Assembly (NCBI GenBank): GCA_905372345.1
Contig: CAJPPE010000115.1
Coordinates: 1 to 5,863 of the forward strand
Direction: 5' to 3'
DNA: 5,863 nucleotides
From: an uncultured Treponema sp.
GTDB taxonomy: Bacteria; Spirochaetota; Spirochaetia; Treponematales; Treponemataceae
Under the pieces are notes generated by a model, which did no database searches, had not been told where the DNA came from, and was given only the letters and a program-made list of their open reading frames with translations. Shown here piece after piece: positions 1 to 5,862 of the stretch; the first letter of the stretch is position 1; each line of letters starts with the position of its first letter. The position numbers were made by a program, and so were the translations under genes.

Positions 1-219
1 AATCTAAATCTTTCAACTTCTTTTATGCAAAAAAATAAAACGGTAAAAAAGAATAAGACTCCATATATAGTTTGGGAAAAAGGAGTTTTTAACTTTTCCG
101 CTCAGGCAGAATTTATAAAAAAGACAAAGCTGACATCAAACTCTTTTAAGGGAGAAGTAATATTGGAAACTGCCAAACCTTTTATAAAAGGAAGCCTTGC
201 ATATAAAATAAGTTTTTAA
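1..219 (+). CDS. C-terminal 72 codons of an unrecognised protein, possibly an outer-membrane beta-barrel
   Basis: I do not recognise this gene. The frame is open from the first base to a TAA at 217-219, so the window holds only a 3' end. The first in-frame ATG (position 25) is preceded by a pyrimidine-rich stretch with no Shine-Dalgarno sequence, so it is probably an internal methionine and not a start. The visible protein is lysine-rich and has alternating polar/hydrophobic stretches separated by charged turns (for example LNLSTSF, VFNFSAQAEF, GEVILETA). It ends in LAYKISF, where L, Y, I and the final F alternate, like the C-terminal signal of outer-membrane beta-barrels. That reading is inference from a short fragment; a soluble beta-rich protein is equally possible. 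The gene converges with galM, and the two stop codons overlap (216-219), with no terminator hairpin between them. Confidence 0.6.
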   Translation, partial: NLNLSTSFMQKNKTVKKNKTPYIVWEKGVFNFSAQAEFIKKTKLTSNSFKGEVILETAKPFIKGSLAYKISF

Positions 220-1271
220 AATGCAAAGTGCCAAAGAGTCTCATGTTCATAAACTTCACCCGGCTTAATTACGGTATTGGGGAAATGGGGCTGATGTAAC
301 GAATCCGGGAAGGATTGACTTTCAAGACAAAGGCCTGCAAATTTATTGTAGACGTCTCCGTTTTTACCTAGTTCATTGTTAAGAAAACCGCCCGTATACA
401 TTATAAGAGCAGGTTGGGTTGAGTAGACGGTTAAGGTTCTTTTGGTAACGGGCTCTTTTACTATTGCAGCCAAGGTTTTATGGTCGCTGACTTCTTTTTT
501 TATAACCCAGCTGTTATCAAAACTTCCGCCTATTTCTTGTACGCCCTCGCTCAAAAGCTTAGGTTTTCTAAAGTCATATCCCGTATTTTCTACATTTAAA
601 AATTTACCCGTCGGAATAAGCTCTTGGTTGGTTTCAAGATATTGCTCGGAAAATATTTGAACTTCATGATTCAAGACCGAAACATAGGAACCGTTAGACT
701 GCATTCCGGCAGGATTTAAGTTAAAATAGCTGTGATTGGTAAAATTAACCGGCGTCGTTTTATCCGGCACGGCCTTATATCTTATAATAATCTCATTATC
801 CGGCGTAAGAGAATAGCTTACTTCAATTTTTAAATTTCCGGGGAAGCCCTGCTCTCCATCGGGAGAAGTACGCGAAAAAACGACACCCGCCTCTTGCCTG
901 TTTTTAAAGGTCTTTGCCTCATACAAGACTTTATCGTAAAAAGGATAACCTCCATGAAGACAGTGTTTCCCTCCGTCATTGGGCGTTAAAAGATATTGCT
1001 GATTCCCTAAACTAAATTCCGCATTTGAAATTCTGCCTGCGTATCTGCCTATAAAAGAACCAAAATGCGGAAAATTATTTATATAGCCGATAAAGCTTGA
1101 ATACCCTAAAACCACATCGTCAAAGCTGCCGTTTTTTGAGGGTAAAAGAATTCCCGTAATACAGCATCCGTAATTAGTACAACAGAGCATCATCTTACCG
1201 TTAAAAATCGTAAATAGTAAGGCCTTATTTCCGTTTGAAAAAGTTCCGAATTCGGTCGTTGTTATCTTCAA
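216..1271 (-). CDS. galM: Aldose 1-epimerase (galactose mutarotase)
   Basis: This cytoplasmic enzyme interconverts the alpha and beta anomers of hexoses such as galactose and glucose, supplying the form that sugar kinases use. The 351-residue product has the family length and all core motifs: GRYAGRI near residues 76-82, GGKHCLHGG with His106, TNHSYFNL with the catalytic acid His180, SFDNSW with Asp252, YTGGF near 293, and LESQSFPDS with the catalytic base Glu317. GRYAGRI differs from the common GRYANRI by one residue. I start it at the TTG at 1271-1269 because GGGAGG (1285-1280) then sits 8 nt upstream. The in-frame TTG at 1277 is only 2 nt from that sequence, too close, and would add two residues. 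It is transcribed divergently from the PhnD-like gene. No other galactose gene is visible, so its pathway partners lie elsewhere. Confidence 0.93.
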   Translation of the reverse strand: MKITTTEFGTFSNGNKALLFTIFNGKMMLCCTNYGCCITGILLPSKNGSFDDVVLGYSSFIGYINNFPHFGSFIGRYAGRISNAEFSLGNQQYLLTPNDGGKHCLHGGYPFYDKVLYEAKTFKNRQEAGVVFSRTSPDGEQGFPGNLKIEVSYSLTPDNEIIIRYKAVPDKTTPVNFTNHSYFNLNPAGMQSNGSYVSVLNHEVQIFSEQYLETNQELIPTGKFLNVENTGYDFRKPKLLSEGVQEIGGSFDNSWVIKKEVSDHKTLAAIVKEPVTKRTLTVYSTQPALIMYTGGFLNNELGKNGDVYNKFAGLCLESQSFPDSLHQPHFPNTVIKPGEVYEHETLWHFAF

Positions 1272-1279
1272 AATCAATT

Positions 1280-1285
1280 CCTCCC
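1280..1285 (-). promoter_or_regulatory. Ribosome binding site that decides the galM start
   Basis: GGGAGG on the minus strand is a strong match to the anti-Shine-Dalgarno. It lies 8 nt before the TTG at 1271 but only 2 nt before the TTG at 1277, which favours the shorter galM reading. No in-frame ATG occurs nearby, so galM most likely starts with TTG. Confidence 0.7.
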
Positions 1286-1299
1286 AATATTTATAATTA

Positions 1300-1308
1300 A
1301 GTATAGCA
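1300..1308 (-). promoter_or_regulatory. Candidate extended -10 promoter of galM
   Basis: The minus strand reads TGCTATACT, an extended -10 (TGn plus TATACT). It is identical to the -10 of the much clearer tRNA promoter at 2390-2398. No convincing -35 hexamer is present at 16-18 bp. Transcription would begin near 1293, giving a short leader of about 20 nt that contains the galM ribosome binding site. Inferred from motif and position only. Confidence 0.4.
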
Positions 1309-1321
1309 TATTATTGCATTA

Positions 1322-1327
1322 TATGAT
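1322..1327 (+). promoter_or_regulatory. Weak candidate -10 for the PhnD-like gene
   Basis: TATGAT lies about 12 nt before the ribosome binding site, which would give a very short leader. No good -35 element accompanies it. A perfect TATAAT at 1292-1297 is an alternative, with a leader of about 45 nt, but it too lacks a recognisable -35. The gap is only about 78 bp and must serve both divergent genes, so their promoters probably interleave. Confidence 0.22.
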
Positions 1328-1339
1328 AGAATGTCGTGC

Positions 1340-1343
1340 GGAG
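1340..1343 (+). promoter_or_regulatory. Ribosome binding site that decides the PhnD-like start
   Basis: GGAG sits 6 nt before the ATG at 1350-1352. That start places a standard lipoprotein signal peptide exactly at the N-terminus. Earlier in-frame candidates, TTG at 1314 and ATG at 1323, lack a Shine-Dalgarno and would put twelve or nine extra residues, partly acidic, before the signal peptide. Confidence 0.7.
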
Positions 1344-1349
1344 AATTTT

Positions 1350-2345
1350 ATGAAACACAAAATTATATTATTTTTGGCAGCTATCTGCCTCCTTTTCGGT
1401 TGTACCAAAAACGAAACACAAAAACCGGTTACCATGGTATTTTTACCGAATGAATCAAGCGATGCTATGAAGGATGCTCGGCAAGCTTTTATGGAAATAA
1501 TAAGCGAAGCTGTAGGCCGTCCCGTTGAAATCAAAACGACAACGGATTATAACATAGCCTTAGAAGCAATTATATCCGGAAATGCAGACATGGCTTATAT
1601 CGGAGCCGAGGGTTATATAAATGCCCATAAAAGAAATCCGGCCATTGTACCGGTAGTAACCAATTCAGGGCCGAGCGGTACATTGGAAGACGCTTTGTAT
1701 TATAGTTTTATAGCAGTAAGAACGGAAGATGCAGCTCAATATAAAGATGGAGCCGGCTATGACTTGAACCGCTTAAAAGGAAAAAGTCTTTCATTTGTTT
1801 CTACAAGCTCGACATCGGGTTTTGTAATTCCTGCAACCCTGCTCGTAAAAAAATTCGGATTAAACAGTACCGATGAACTTATTCAAGTAAATTCCGTTTT
1901 TTCCAAGGTACTATTTGCAGGTTCTCATCAAGGTTCACAAGTTAATCTATTTAGAAAGGATGCAGATGCCGCAGCCTTTGCAATTCCTCAAACAATAGGC
2001 GTCTATGATTTAATTGAAGGAGAAGCCTATCAAACAGGAGCCTCTTACAAGGTTGTCGAAGGAGCTATAGAACCCTTCGATAAATTTCCCGGAAGCGAAA
2101 TTACGATAATCCAATCGATTCCTGTTTTAAACGCTCCAATAGTCATGAATACAAAGACCCTTTCCCATGAAGAACAGAATAAAATACAGGAAGCCCTTGC
2201 CTCCGAAAAAACGGCAAACAATCCCGGTATTTTTAAAATAAAAGACTCCGACAAAAAAGGAATGTATCCAAAATACACGGAAAAAACAAAACTTGTTAAA
2301 ACCACAGATGATTGGTACGATAAAATAAGAACTTTAACAAAATAA
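1350..2345 (+). CDS. PhnD-family phosphate/phosphite/phosphonate-type substrate-binding lipoprotein
   Basis: The 331-residue product starts with a lipoprotein signal: Met-Lys-His-Lys, a hydrophobic core, then LLFG before Cys18, which should be lipidated, anchoring the protein to a membrane facing the periplasm. The rest is a two-lobed periplasmic-binding fold of the PhnD family. Visible marks are NADMAYIGAEGY (about 78-89), the STSSTSGF anion-binding loop (about 151-158, matching the STSGF signature), GSH with His193, and IPVLNAPIV (about 257-265). The family captures phosphate-like oxyanions or phosphonates for an ABC importer. The ligand cannot be read from sequence: where I recall E. coli PhnD having an Asp that contacts the aminoethyl group, this protein appears to have Ala (LNAP). 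No permease or ATPase gene lies next to it; a tRNA follows. No terminator follows the stop codon, so transcripts may run through the tRNA to its terminator. Confidence 0.85.
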   Translation: MKHKIILFLAAICLLFGCTKNETQKPVTMVFLPNESSDAMKDARQAFMEIISEAVGRPVEIKTTTDYNIALEAIISGNADMAYIGAEGYINAHKRNPAIVPVVTNSGPSGTLEDALYYSFIAVRTEDAAQYKDGAGYDLNRLKGKSLSFVSTSSTSGFVIPATLLVKKFGLNSTDELIQVNSVFSKVLFAGSHQGSQVNLFRKDADAAAFAIPQTIGVYDLIEGEAYQTGASYKVVEGAIEPFDKFPGSEITIIQSIPVLNAPIVMNTKTLSHEEQNKIQEALASEKTANNPGIFKIKDSDKKGMYPKYTEKTKLVKTTDDWYDKIRTLTK

Positions 2346-2369
2346 GTTTGAGAAAGTTTGTAGAAAGAC

Positions 2370-2398
2370 TTGACATAATGCTGCTTATATGCTATACT
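2370..2398 (+). promoter_or_regulatory. Sigma-70-type promoter of the initiator tRNA
   Basis: TTGACA (2370-2375) is a perfect -35. It is followed after exactly 17 bp by TATACT (2393-2398), with an upstream TG at 2390-2391 giving an extended -10. Transcription should begin near 2404-2406, only a few bases before the tRNA 5' end at 2410, so the precursor leader is very short. The promoter begins 24 nt after the stop codon of the preceding gene. Confidence 0.85.
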
Positions 2399-2409
2399 CT
2401 TCTCCACAT

Positions 2410-2482
2410 CGCAGGGTAGAGCAGTTGGCAGCTCGTCGGGCTCATAACCCGGAGGTCGGAGGTTCGAGTCCTCTCCCTGCTA
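2410..2482 (+). tRNA. Initiator tRNA-fMet, anticodon CAT
   Basis: All 73 positions fold in standard numbering. The anticodon CAT is at 2443-2445 in a CTCATAA loop. Three bacterial initiator hallmarks are present: three consecutive G:C pairs closing the anticodon stem (G29-31 with C39-41), A11:T24 in the D stem instead of Y11:R24, and a mismatch at the top of the acceptor stem. Here that mismatch is C1 against T72. G2-C71 through G7-C66 pair fully, the T arm is GGAGG-TTCGAGT-CCTCT with one G:T wobble, and A73 is the discriminator. CCA is not encoded (the next bases are ATC), so it must be added after transcription. The gene stands alone with its own promoter and terminator. These features exclude elongator tRNA-Met and tRNA-Ile2. 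Confidence 0.97.
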
Positions 2483-2491
2483 ATCTTTTTT

Positions 2492-2518
2492 AAAGGCACT
2501 TATAAGAGTGCCTTTTTT
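2492..2518 (+). terminator. Intrinsic terminator after tRNA-fMet
   Basis: AAAGGCACT (2492-2500) pairs perfectly with AGTGCCTTT (2507-2515) around a 6-nt loop, and the T-run extends to 2518. It ends the tRNA transcript and probably any readthrough from the lipoprotein gene. For the converging rodA transcript the same hairpin would be followed by only three U and then A-rich sequence, so it is not a good terminator in that direction. Confidence 0.88.
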
Positions 2519-2535
2519 ATTGTTTAGCCGTTTTT

Positions 2536-3837
2536 TTATAGCTGCCGCAAATTTATTCCTATAACAACTCCGACGGAAATCATAGCTGTCCAAAGGGAAG
2601 AACCGCCGTAGGATAAAAACAATAGAGGAATACCTGTGATGGGCATTATCCCCATAACCATGCCTACATTTACAAAAAAATGGAAAAAGAACATTGCCAA
2701 AATACCCGAAACAATCAGCTTTCCAAAAAAATCATCACAACGCTTAATCGAAAGAAAAAATCTAAAAAAAACTATGCTGTAAAGGAAAAAAACAAAAAGG
2801 CCGCCTAAAAAGCCCCATTCTTCCGATAAAATACTGAAAATAAAATCCGTGCTTTGCTCAGGTAAATATCTATAATGGCTTTGAGTGCCCATAAGATAAC
2901 CGCGTCCCGTTAAGCCGCCTGAACCGATAGCTGTAATTGACTGAATTATATTCCAGCCGTGTTTTAAGGGGTCTACTTCTGGATCCAAGAAAATAATTAA
3001 ACGCATCATCTGATATTCTTTTAAAGCCCTCACCCCGACTATAGAACCTGCAAATGCTACGGTAATCAGCGAAAGAACATAGGCTATCCAATAATAATAT
3101 CTTCTTTTTAGTAAAACATTGCCTATCATTGCAATGACGGTTGAAATACCCATCGCAAATAAGATAATAATGGAAACTTGAGAATGTTTTAAAAGATTTG
3201 TCATTATATGACTTTTCTTTAAAATAACTTCTTCCCAAAGAGGCATCAAAGTAAAAACAATAGTTAAAACCCCTAAGAAAAATACATAGAGGATAAAGCG
3301 CAGCGGAATACCGGCAATAAAACACATTATCAAAAAAATCGGAATATATACGCTTGCTGTTCCAAGGTCAGGCTGTTTTAAAATAAGGGCAACAGGAACA
3401 ATCATTATCGCCATCGCCTTTATAAAGCGCTTTAGAGGTTCTTCCTTTTGTGATTTATCCAAATAATAGGCTAAAAAAAGAATAAAAATAAGTTTTATAA
3501 ATTCCGAAGGCTGAATACCTAGATTATTTACGCCTATCCAGCTCCTTGCATTATGCCTGACAGTTCCAAAAATGCCGGTATATAGCAGCAAAATCATTCC
3601 TACCAAATAAATTAAAAATGTTCTATCCTTTATTCGCCTGTAATCGTAAATGCAGGAAAGCAAGAGCAAAACGATACCGGTACAAACCCATAAAATCTGC
3701 TTAACATACTCTTTAGAAACAAGCTCCCCGGCGGAATTTATTCCTGAGGAATAAATAAAAAGTATTCCGATAAACGACAAAAGAACAACGGCCAAAAATA
3801 ATAGATAATCAAAGTTTGTAATTTTGCGTATGTTCAT
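2536..3837 (-). CDS. rodA: RodA, SEDS-family peptidoglycan glycosyltransferase of the elongation machinery
   Basis: This polytopic inner-membrane protein polymerises lipid II into glycan strands for lateral wall growth, working with PBP2. The 433-residue product shows the SEDS signatures in order: ARSWIGVNNLGIQPSEFIKL (about 97-116), KQPDLGTA (154-161), DPEVDPLKHGWNIIQS (285-300), GSGGLTGRGYLMGTQS (305-320), LPEQSTDFIF (325-334) with Asp331 aligned to catalytic Asp262 of E. coli RodA, and GIPLLFLSYGGSS (402-414). It is longer than the 370-residue E. coli protein; most of the excess is a two-helix membrane hairpin (about 201-270) before the catalytic loop. The ATG overlaps the mrdA stop (ATGA, 3834-3837), and AAGGAG lies 6 nt upstream inside mrdA, indicating translational coupling. 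FtsW is the main alternative, but pairing with PBP2 and MreD favours RodA. Confidence 0.95.
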   Translation of the reverse strand: MNIRKITNFDYLLFLAVVLLSFIGILFIYSSGINSAGELVSKEYVKQILWVCTGIVLLLLSCIYDYRRIKDRTFLIYLVGMILLLYTGIFGTVRHNARSWIGVNNLGIQPSEFIKLIFILFLAYYLDKSQKEEPLKRFIKAMAIMIVPVALILKQPDLGTASVYIPIFLIMCFIAGIPLRFILYVFFLGVLTIVFTLMPLWEEVILKKSHIMTNLLKHSQVSIIILFAMGISTVIAMIGNVLLKRRYYYWIAYVLSLITVAFAGSIVGVRALKEYQMMRLIIFLDPEVDPLKHGWNIIQSITAIGSGGLTGRGYLMGTQSHYRYLPEQSTDFIFSILSEEWGFLGGLFVFFLYSIVFFRFFLSIKRCDDFFGKLIVSGILAMFFFHFFVNVGMVMGIMPITGIPLLFLSYGGSSLWTAMISVGVVIGINLRQL

Positions 3838-5687
3838 TCGCTTCTCCTTATAACCGCAGGAAGCTGCCTAAAGCCGAGATAGTCTATAGTTTCATCATAG
3901 GTTTGATTTGCAAGTGTTCCGTGCAATATTATATTGGCAGCATAAGGAGCCCACCATTCCCACTCGTTTACAGCCTCTACAATGATGCAGACAACAACCA
4001 TATCTTTAGTAGGTGCATCATAGGGACCGTAAGCTACCATCCATGAATGCCACCTATCCTGTAAACCGACTTCAGCCGTTCCCGTTTTACCTGCAAAACG
4101 GAACATGGGATTTTTCATAGGATACCGAGCTTCTCCCTGTATCGTAACAAGATTCATAGCCTGCCTGACTTGTTGAAAAATCTCTTGTCCGATATTTTCT
4201 TTATGCAGAATTTCAGGCTGAACGGTTTTTATAACCTCTCCGCTTGAAGGATCCCTTATTTCTTTTAAAAGATGAGGCTTATAGATTACACCATTGTTTA
4301 TAACCATACAGGCCATGTTGGCTACCTGAAGCGGAGAAGCAAGAGTAAAGCCTTGACCTATAGACATATTCATTGTATCTCCGTTAAGCCATTTTTCATG
4401 ATATTTGCGTTCCTTCCATTTAGGTGATGGAAGCACTCCATTAATTTCATTAGGTAAATCTATCTCCGTCGATTGACCTAAGCCGAACCGTTTTGCATAA
4501 TCAACAATTTTTTCGATACCCAAGTAATCGCGGCAAACAGTCCAATAATAAACGTCACATGATTTTGCCAACGCCTCGTTTAAGGCGAGTTTTCCGTGTC
4601 CCGGCTTTCTTATATGACAGCGGAATACACGGTTTCCGTATTCTATTTCTCCCAAACAAGGAACCGTTGTTTCAGACGGAAAGGCTTTTTCGTTCAAAAT
4701 AGCAGTATTCATTATAACCTTAAATGTTGAAGCTGGAGGATAATGAGCTCCTATTGCTCTGTTCAAAAGAGGATTATTGGGGTTTTCAAACAGCTCTTTT
4801 GCAAGGGAGCTTGAGATTTCTTTGCCGAAAATATTTTGATCAAAAAAAGGATAGGAAACCATTGCCAGAACCTCGCCTGTTGTGGGTTTTAATACGACAG
4901 CAGCCCCTATTCGCGGACCCAAAGCATCTTCAGCCAATTTTTGAATTCTCTTGTCGATGGTAAGAACAAGATTGTTTCCCATCTTAGGCGGCGTTACAAC
5001 TGTGGTGTTTTCTATGTATCTTCCCTTGGCATCTACAGTACGGGATTCCACCCCATCGGTACCGCGTAAAATTTCATCGTATTGCTTTTCAATTCCGGTC
5101 TTGCCTATAATACTGTTTGAGGTATATCCCTTATTATAAAAGCGGGTTAATTCATCCGTAGTTATATCGCCTACATACCCTATTATGTGAGAAAAAGAGC
5201 GGGTATCTACATAGTTTCTGACGGGTTTTGAATGCCATGAAACCCCCGGAAGAGAATCAATGCTTTCCGCAACTTGCACAATCGTAGAATAATCGACGTT
5301 GGATTTAATTTGTATCGATCTAAAATCCCTTCTAACACTTACCGGCAATTTTTTTTCTATCTGTGAAACAGGAATTTGTAAGATTGAACTTAATCTGTTT
5401 ATTACGGTATCGAATTCCTGACGAGGGACTTCGCCCGGAACAATATCAACAGCGAAGGAGTCGATGTTTAAAACCATCGGCGTATTTGCTTCTCTATCAA
5501 ATATCTCGCCTCTTTGAGCCGGTATAAGAGTTGTCCGTTTTGAAATATTTTGGGACTTTTGCTTAAATTGATCTCCATGAATGATCTGCATTGAAAATAA
5601 TTTATAAGTATAAGCTATCAAAATAAAAAAAACGAAGATCGAAAATAACCTAAGTCTCGAATTTAAACGCTCTTCAGTATTTTTCAT
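3834..5687 (-). CDS. mrdA: Penicillin-binding protein 2, class B transpeptidase
   Basis: This enzyme crosslinks the glycan strands made by RodA and is a beta-lactam target. The 617-residue product (E. coli PBP2 is 633) has a short cytoplasmic N-terminus, one membrane anchor (about 13-31), a dimerisation/pedestal domain (about 55-230, including RGEIFDRE and SIIGKTGIEKQYD), then the transpeptidase domain (about 260-595). Catalytic motifs are complete: S320-TF-K323 in PPASTFK, S376-C-D378 (the SxD form of SxN), and K534-TGT. Cys344, Cys357, His364 and Cys377 could bind zinc, as described for other PBP2s. The ATG is preceded at 11 nt by GAGGAG (5704-5699), which lies inside mreD. The gene overlaps mreD by 14 nt and rodA by 4 nt, so the three are almost certainly cotranscribed. 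No frameshift or missing catalytic residue is visible. Confidence 0.96.
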   Translation of the reverse strand: MKNTEERLNSRLRLFSIFVFFILIAYTYKLFSMQIIHGDQFKQKSQNISKRTTLIPAQRGEIFDREANTPMVLNIDSFAVDIVPGEVPRQEFDTVINRLSSILQIPVSQIEKKLPVSVRRDFRSIQIKSNVDYSTIVQVAESIDSLPGVSWHSKPVRNYVDTRSFSHIIGYVGDITTDELTRFYNKGYTSNSIIGKTGIEKQYDEILRGTDGVESRTVDAKGRYIENTTVVTPPKMGNNLVLTIDKRIQKLAEDALGPRIGAAVVLKPTTGEVLAMVSYPFFDQNIFGKEISSSLAKELFENPNNPLLNRAIGAHYPPASTFKVIMNTAILNEKAFPSETTVPCLGEIEYGNRVFRCHIRKPGHGKLALNEALAKSCDVYYWTVCRDYLGIEKIVDYAKRFGLGQSTEIDLPNEINGVLPSPKWKERKYHEKWLNGDTMNMSIGQGFTLASPLQVANMACMVINNGVIYKPHLLKEIRDPSSGEVIKTVQPEILHKENIGQEIFQQVRQAMNLVTIQGEARYPMKNPMFRFAGKTGTAEVGLQDRWHSWMVAYGPYDAPTKDMVVVCIIVEAVNEWEWWAPYAANIILHGTLANQTYDETIDYLGFRQLPAVIRRSE

Positions 5688-5862
5688 ATTGTGCTATACT
5701 CCTCGATATAAAGGCTTGAGGAAAAAGATTAAAAAATAAAAATACAAATGGAGTGAAGAAAATATTTACAGCAGCCTCTATGACAAAACTGACCGAAAAA
5801 ATGTTATAGGTATGAATATTTTGCCCAAAAAGTATCTTTAAAACAAATAGAAGAATGACCTT
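5674..5862 (-). CDS. mreD: MreD, C-terminal 62 codons (5' end outside window)
   Basis: Reading the minus strand from the right edge gives an open frame of 62 codons ending in TGA at 5676-5674. It is strongly hydrophobic, with KVILLFVLKILFG, then VSFVIEAAVNIFFTPFVFLFFNLF, then a short cytoplasmic tail IAQYEKY. This fits the last helices of MreD, a small multi-pass inner-membrane protein that links MreB/MreC to the RodA-PBP2 synthase. The identification rests mainly on its position directly before mrdA-rodA and on its composition (an IEAAVNIFFTP-type segment), because MreD sequences are poorly conserved. Its end overlaps the first 14 nt of mrdA in another frame, and it contains the mrdA ribosome binding site. 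mreC and mreB would be expected further to the right. Confidence 0.8.
   Translation of the reverse strand, partial: KVILLFVLKILFGQNIHTYNIFSVSFVIEAAVNIFFTPFVFLFFNLFPQAFISRSIAQYEKY
5699..5704 (-). promoter_or_regulatory. Ribosome binding site of mrdA inside mreD
   Basis: GAGGAG on the minus strand lies 11 nt before the mrdA ATG at 5687, slightly longer than ideal spacing. It sits in the last codons of mreD, upstream of the mreD stop. Ribosomes finishing mreD therefore pass through the mrdA initiation region, which suggests coupled translation. Confidence 0.6.

Noticed and set aside
442..660. Plus-strand 72-codon open frame inside galM
   Set aside because: It lies wholly antisense to a well-supported galM, has no ribosome binding site that I can see, and its product resembles no family.
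1319..1534. Minus-strand 71-codon open frame opposite the 5' end of the PhnD-like gene
   Set aside because: It is antisense to the signal peptide and mature N-terminus of a clear lipoprotein gene and has no features of its own.
2346..2366. Imperfect tandem repeat (GTTTGAGAAA then GTTTGTAGAAA) between the lipoprotein gene and the tRNA promoter
   Set aside because: Only two short, imperfect copies in AT-rich sequence; chance is a sufficient explanation.
2045..2407. Minus-strand 120-codon open frame opposite the PhnD-like gene and the tRNA promoter
   Set aside because: Most of it is antisense to a well-supported gene and it crosses the tRNA promoter; no protein features support it.
2492..2515. 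The tRNA terminator acting in both directions to end rodA transcripts
   Set aside because: On the minus strand the hairpin is followed by only three U, which are part of the stem, and then by A-rich sequence, so it lacks the U-tract needed.
2870..3325. Minus-strand 151-codon open frame inside rodA in another frame
   Set aside because: It is the same-strand shadow of rodA, whose frame shows all SEDS motifs; the alternative product is Cys/Tyr/Phe-rich and unrecognisable.
4493..5139. Three plus-strand open frames (about 62-79 codons each) inside mrdA
   Set aside because: All are antisense to PBP2, whose frame carries intact catalytic motifs; the products look like random translations.
5692..5700. 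Plus-strand TGCTATACT, identical to the tRNA -10, suggesting an antisense promoter
   Set aside because: It lies inside the mreD/mrdA overlap on the opposite strand, has no -35 match at suitable spacing, and no plus-strand gene follows in the window.
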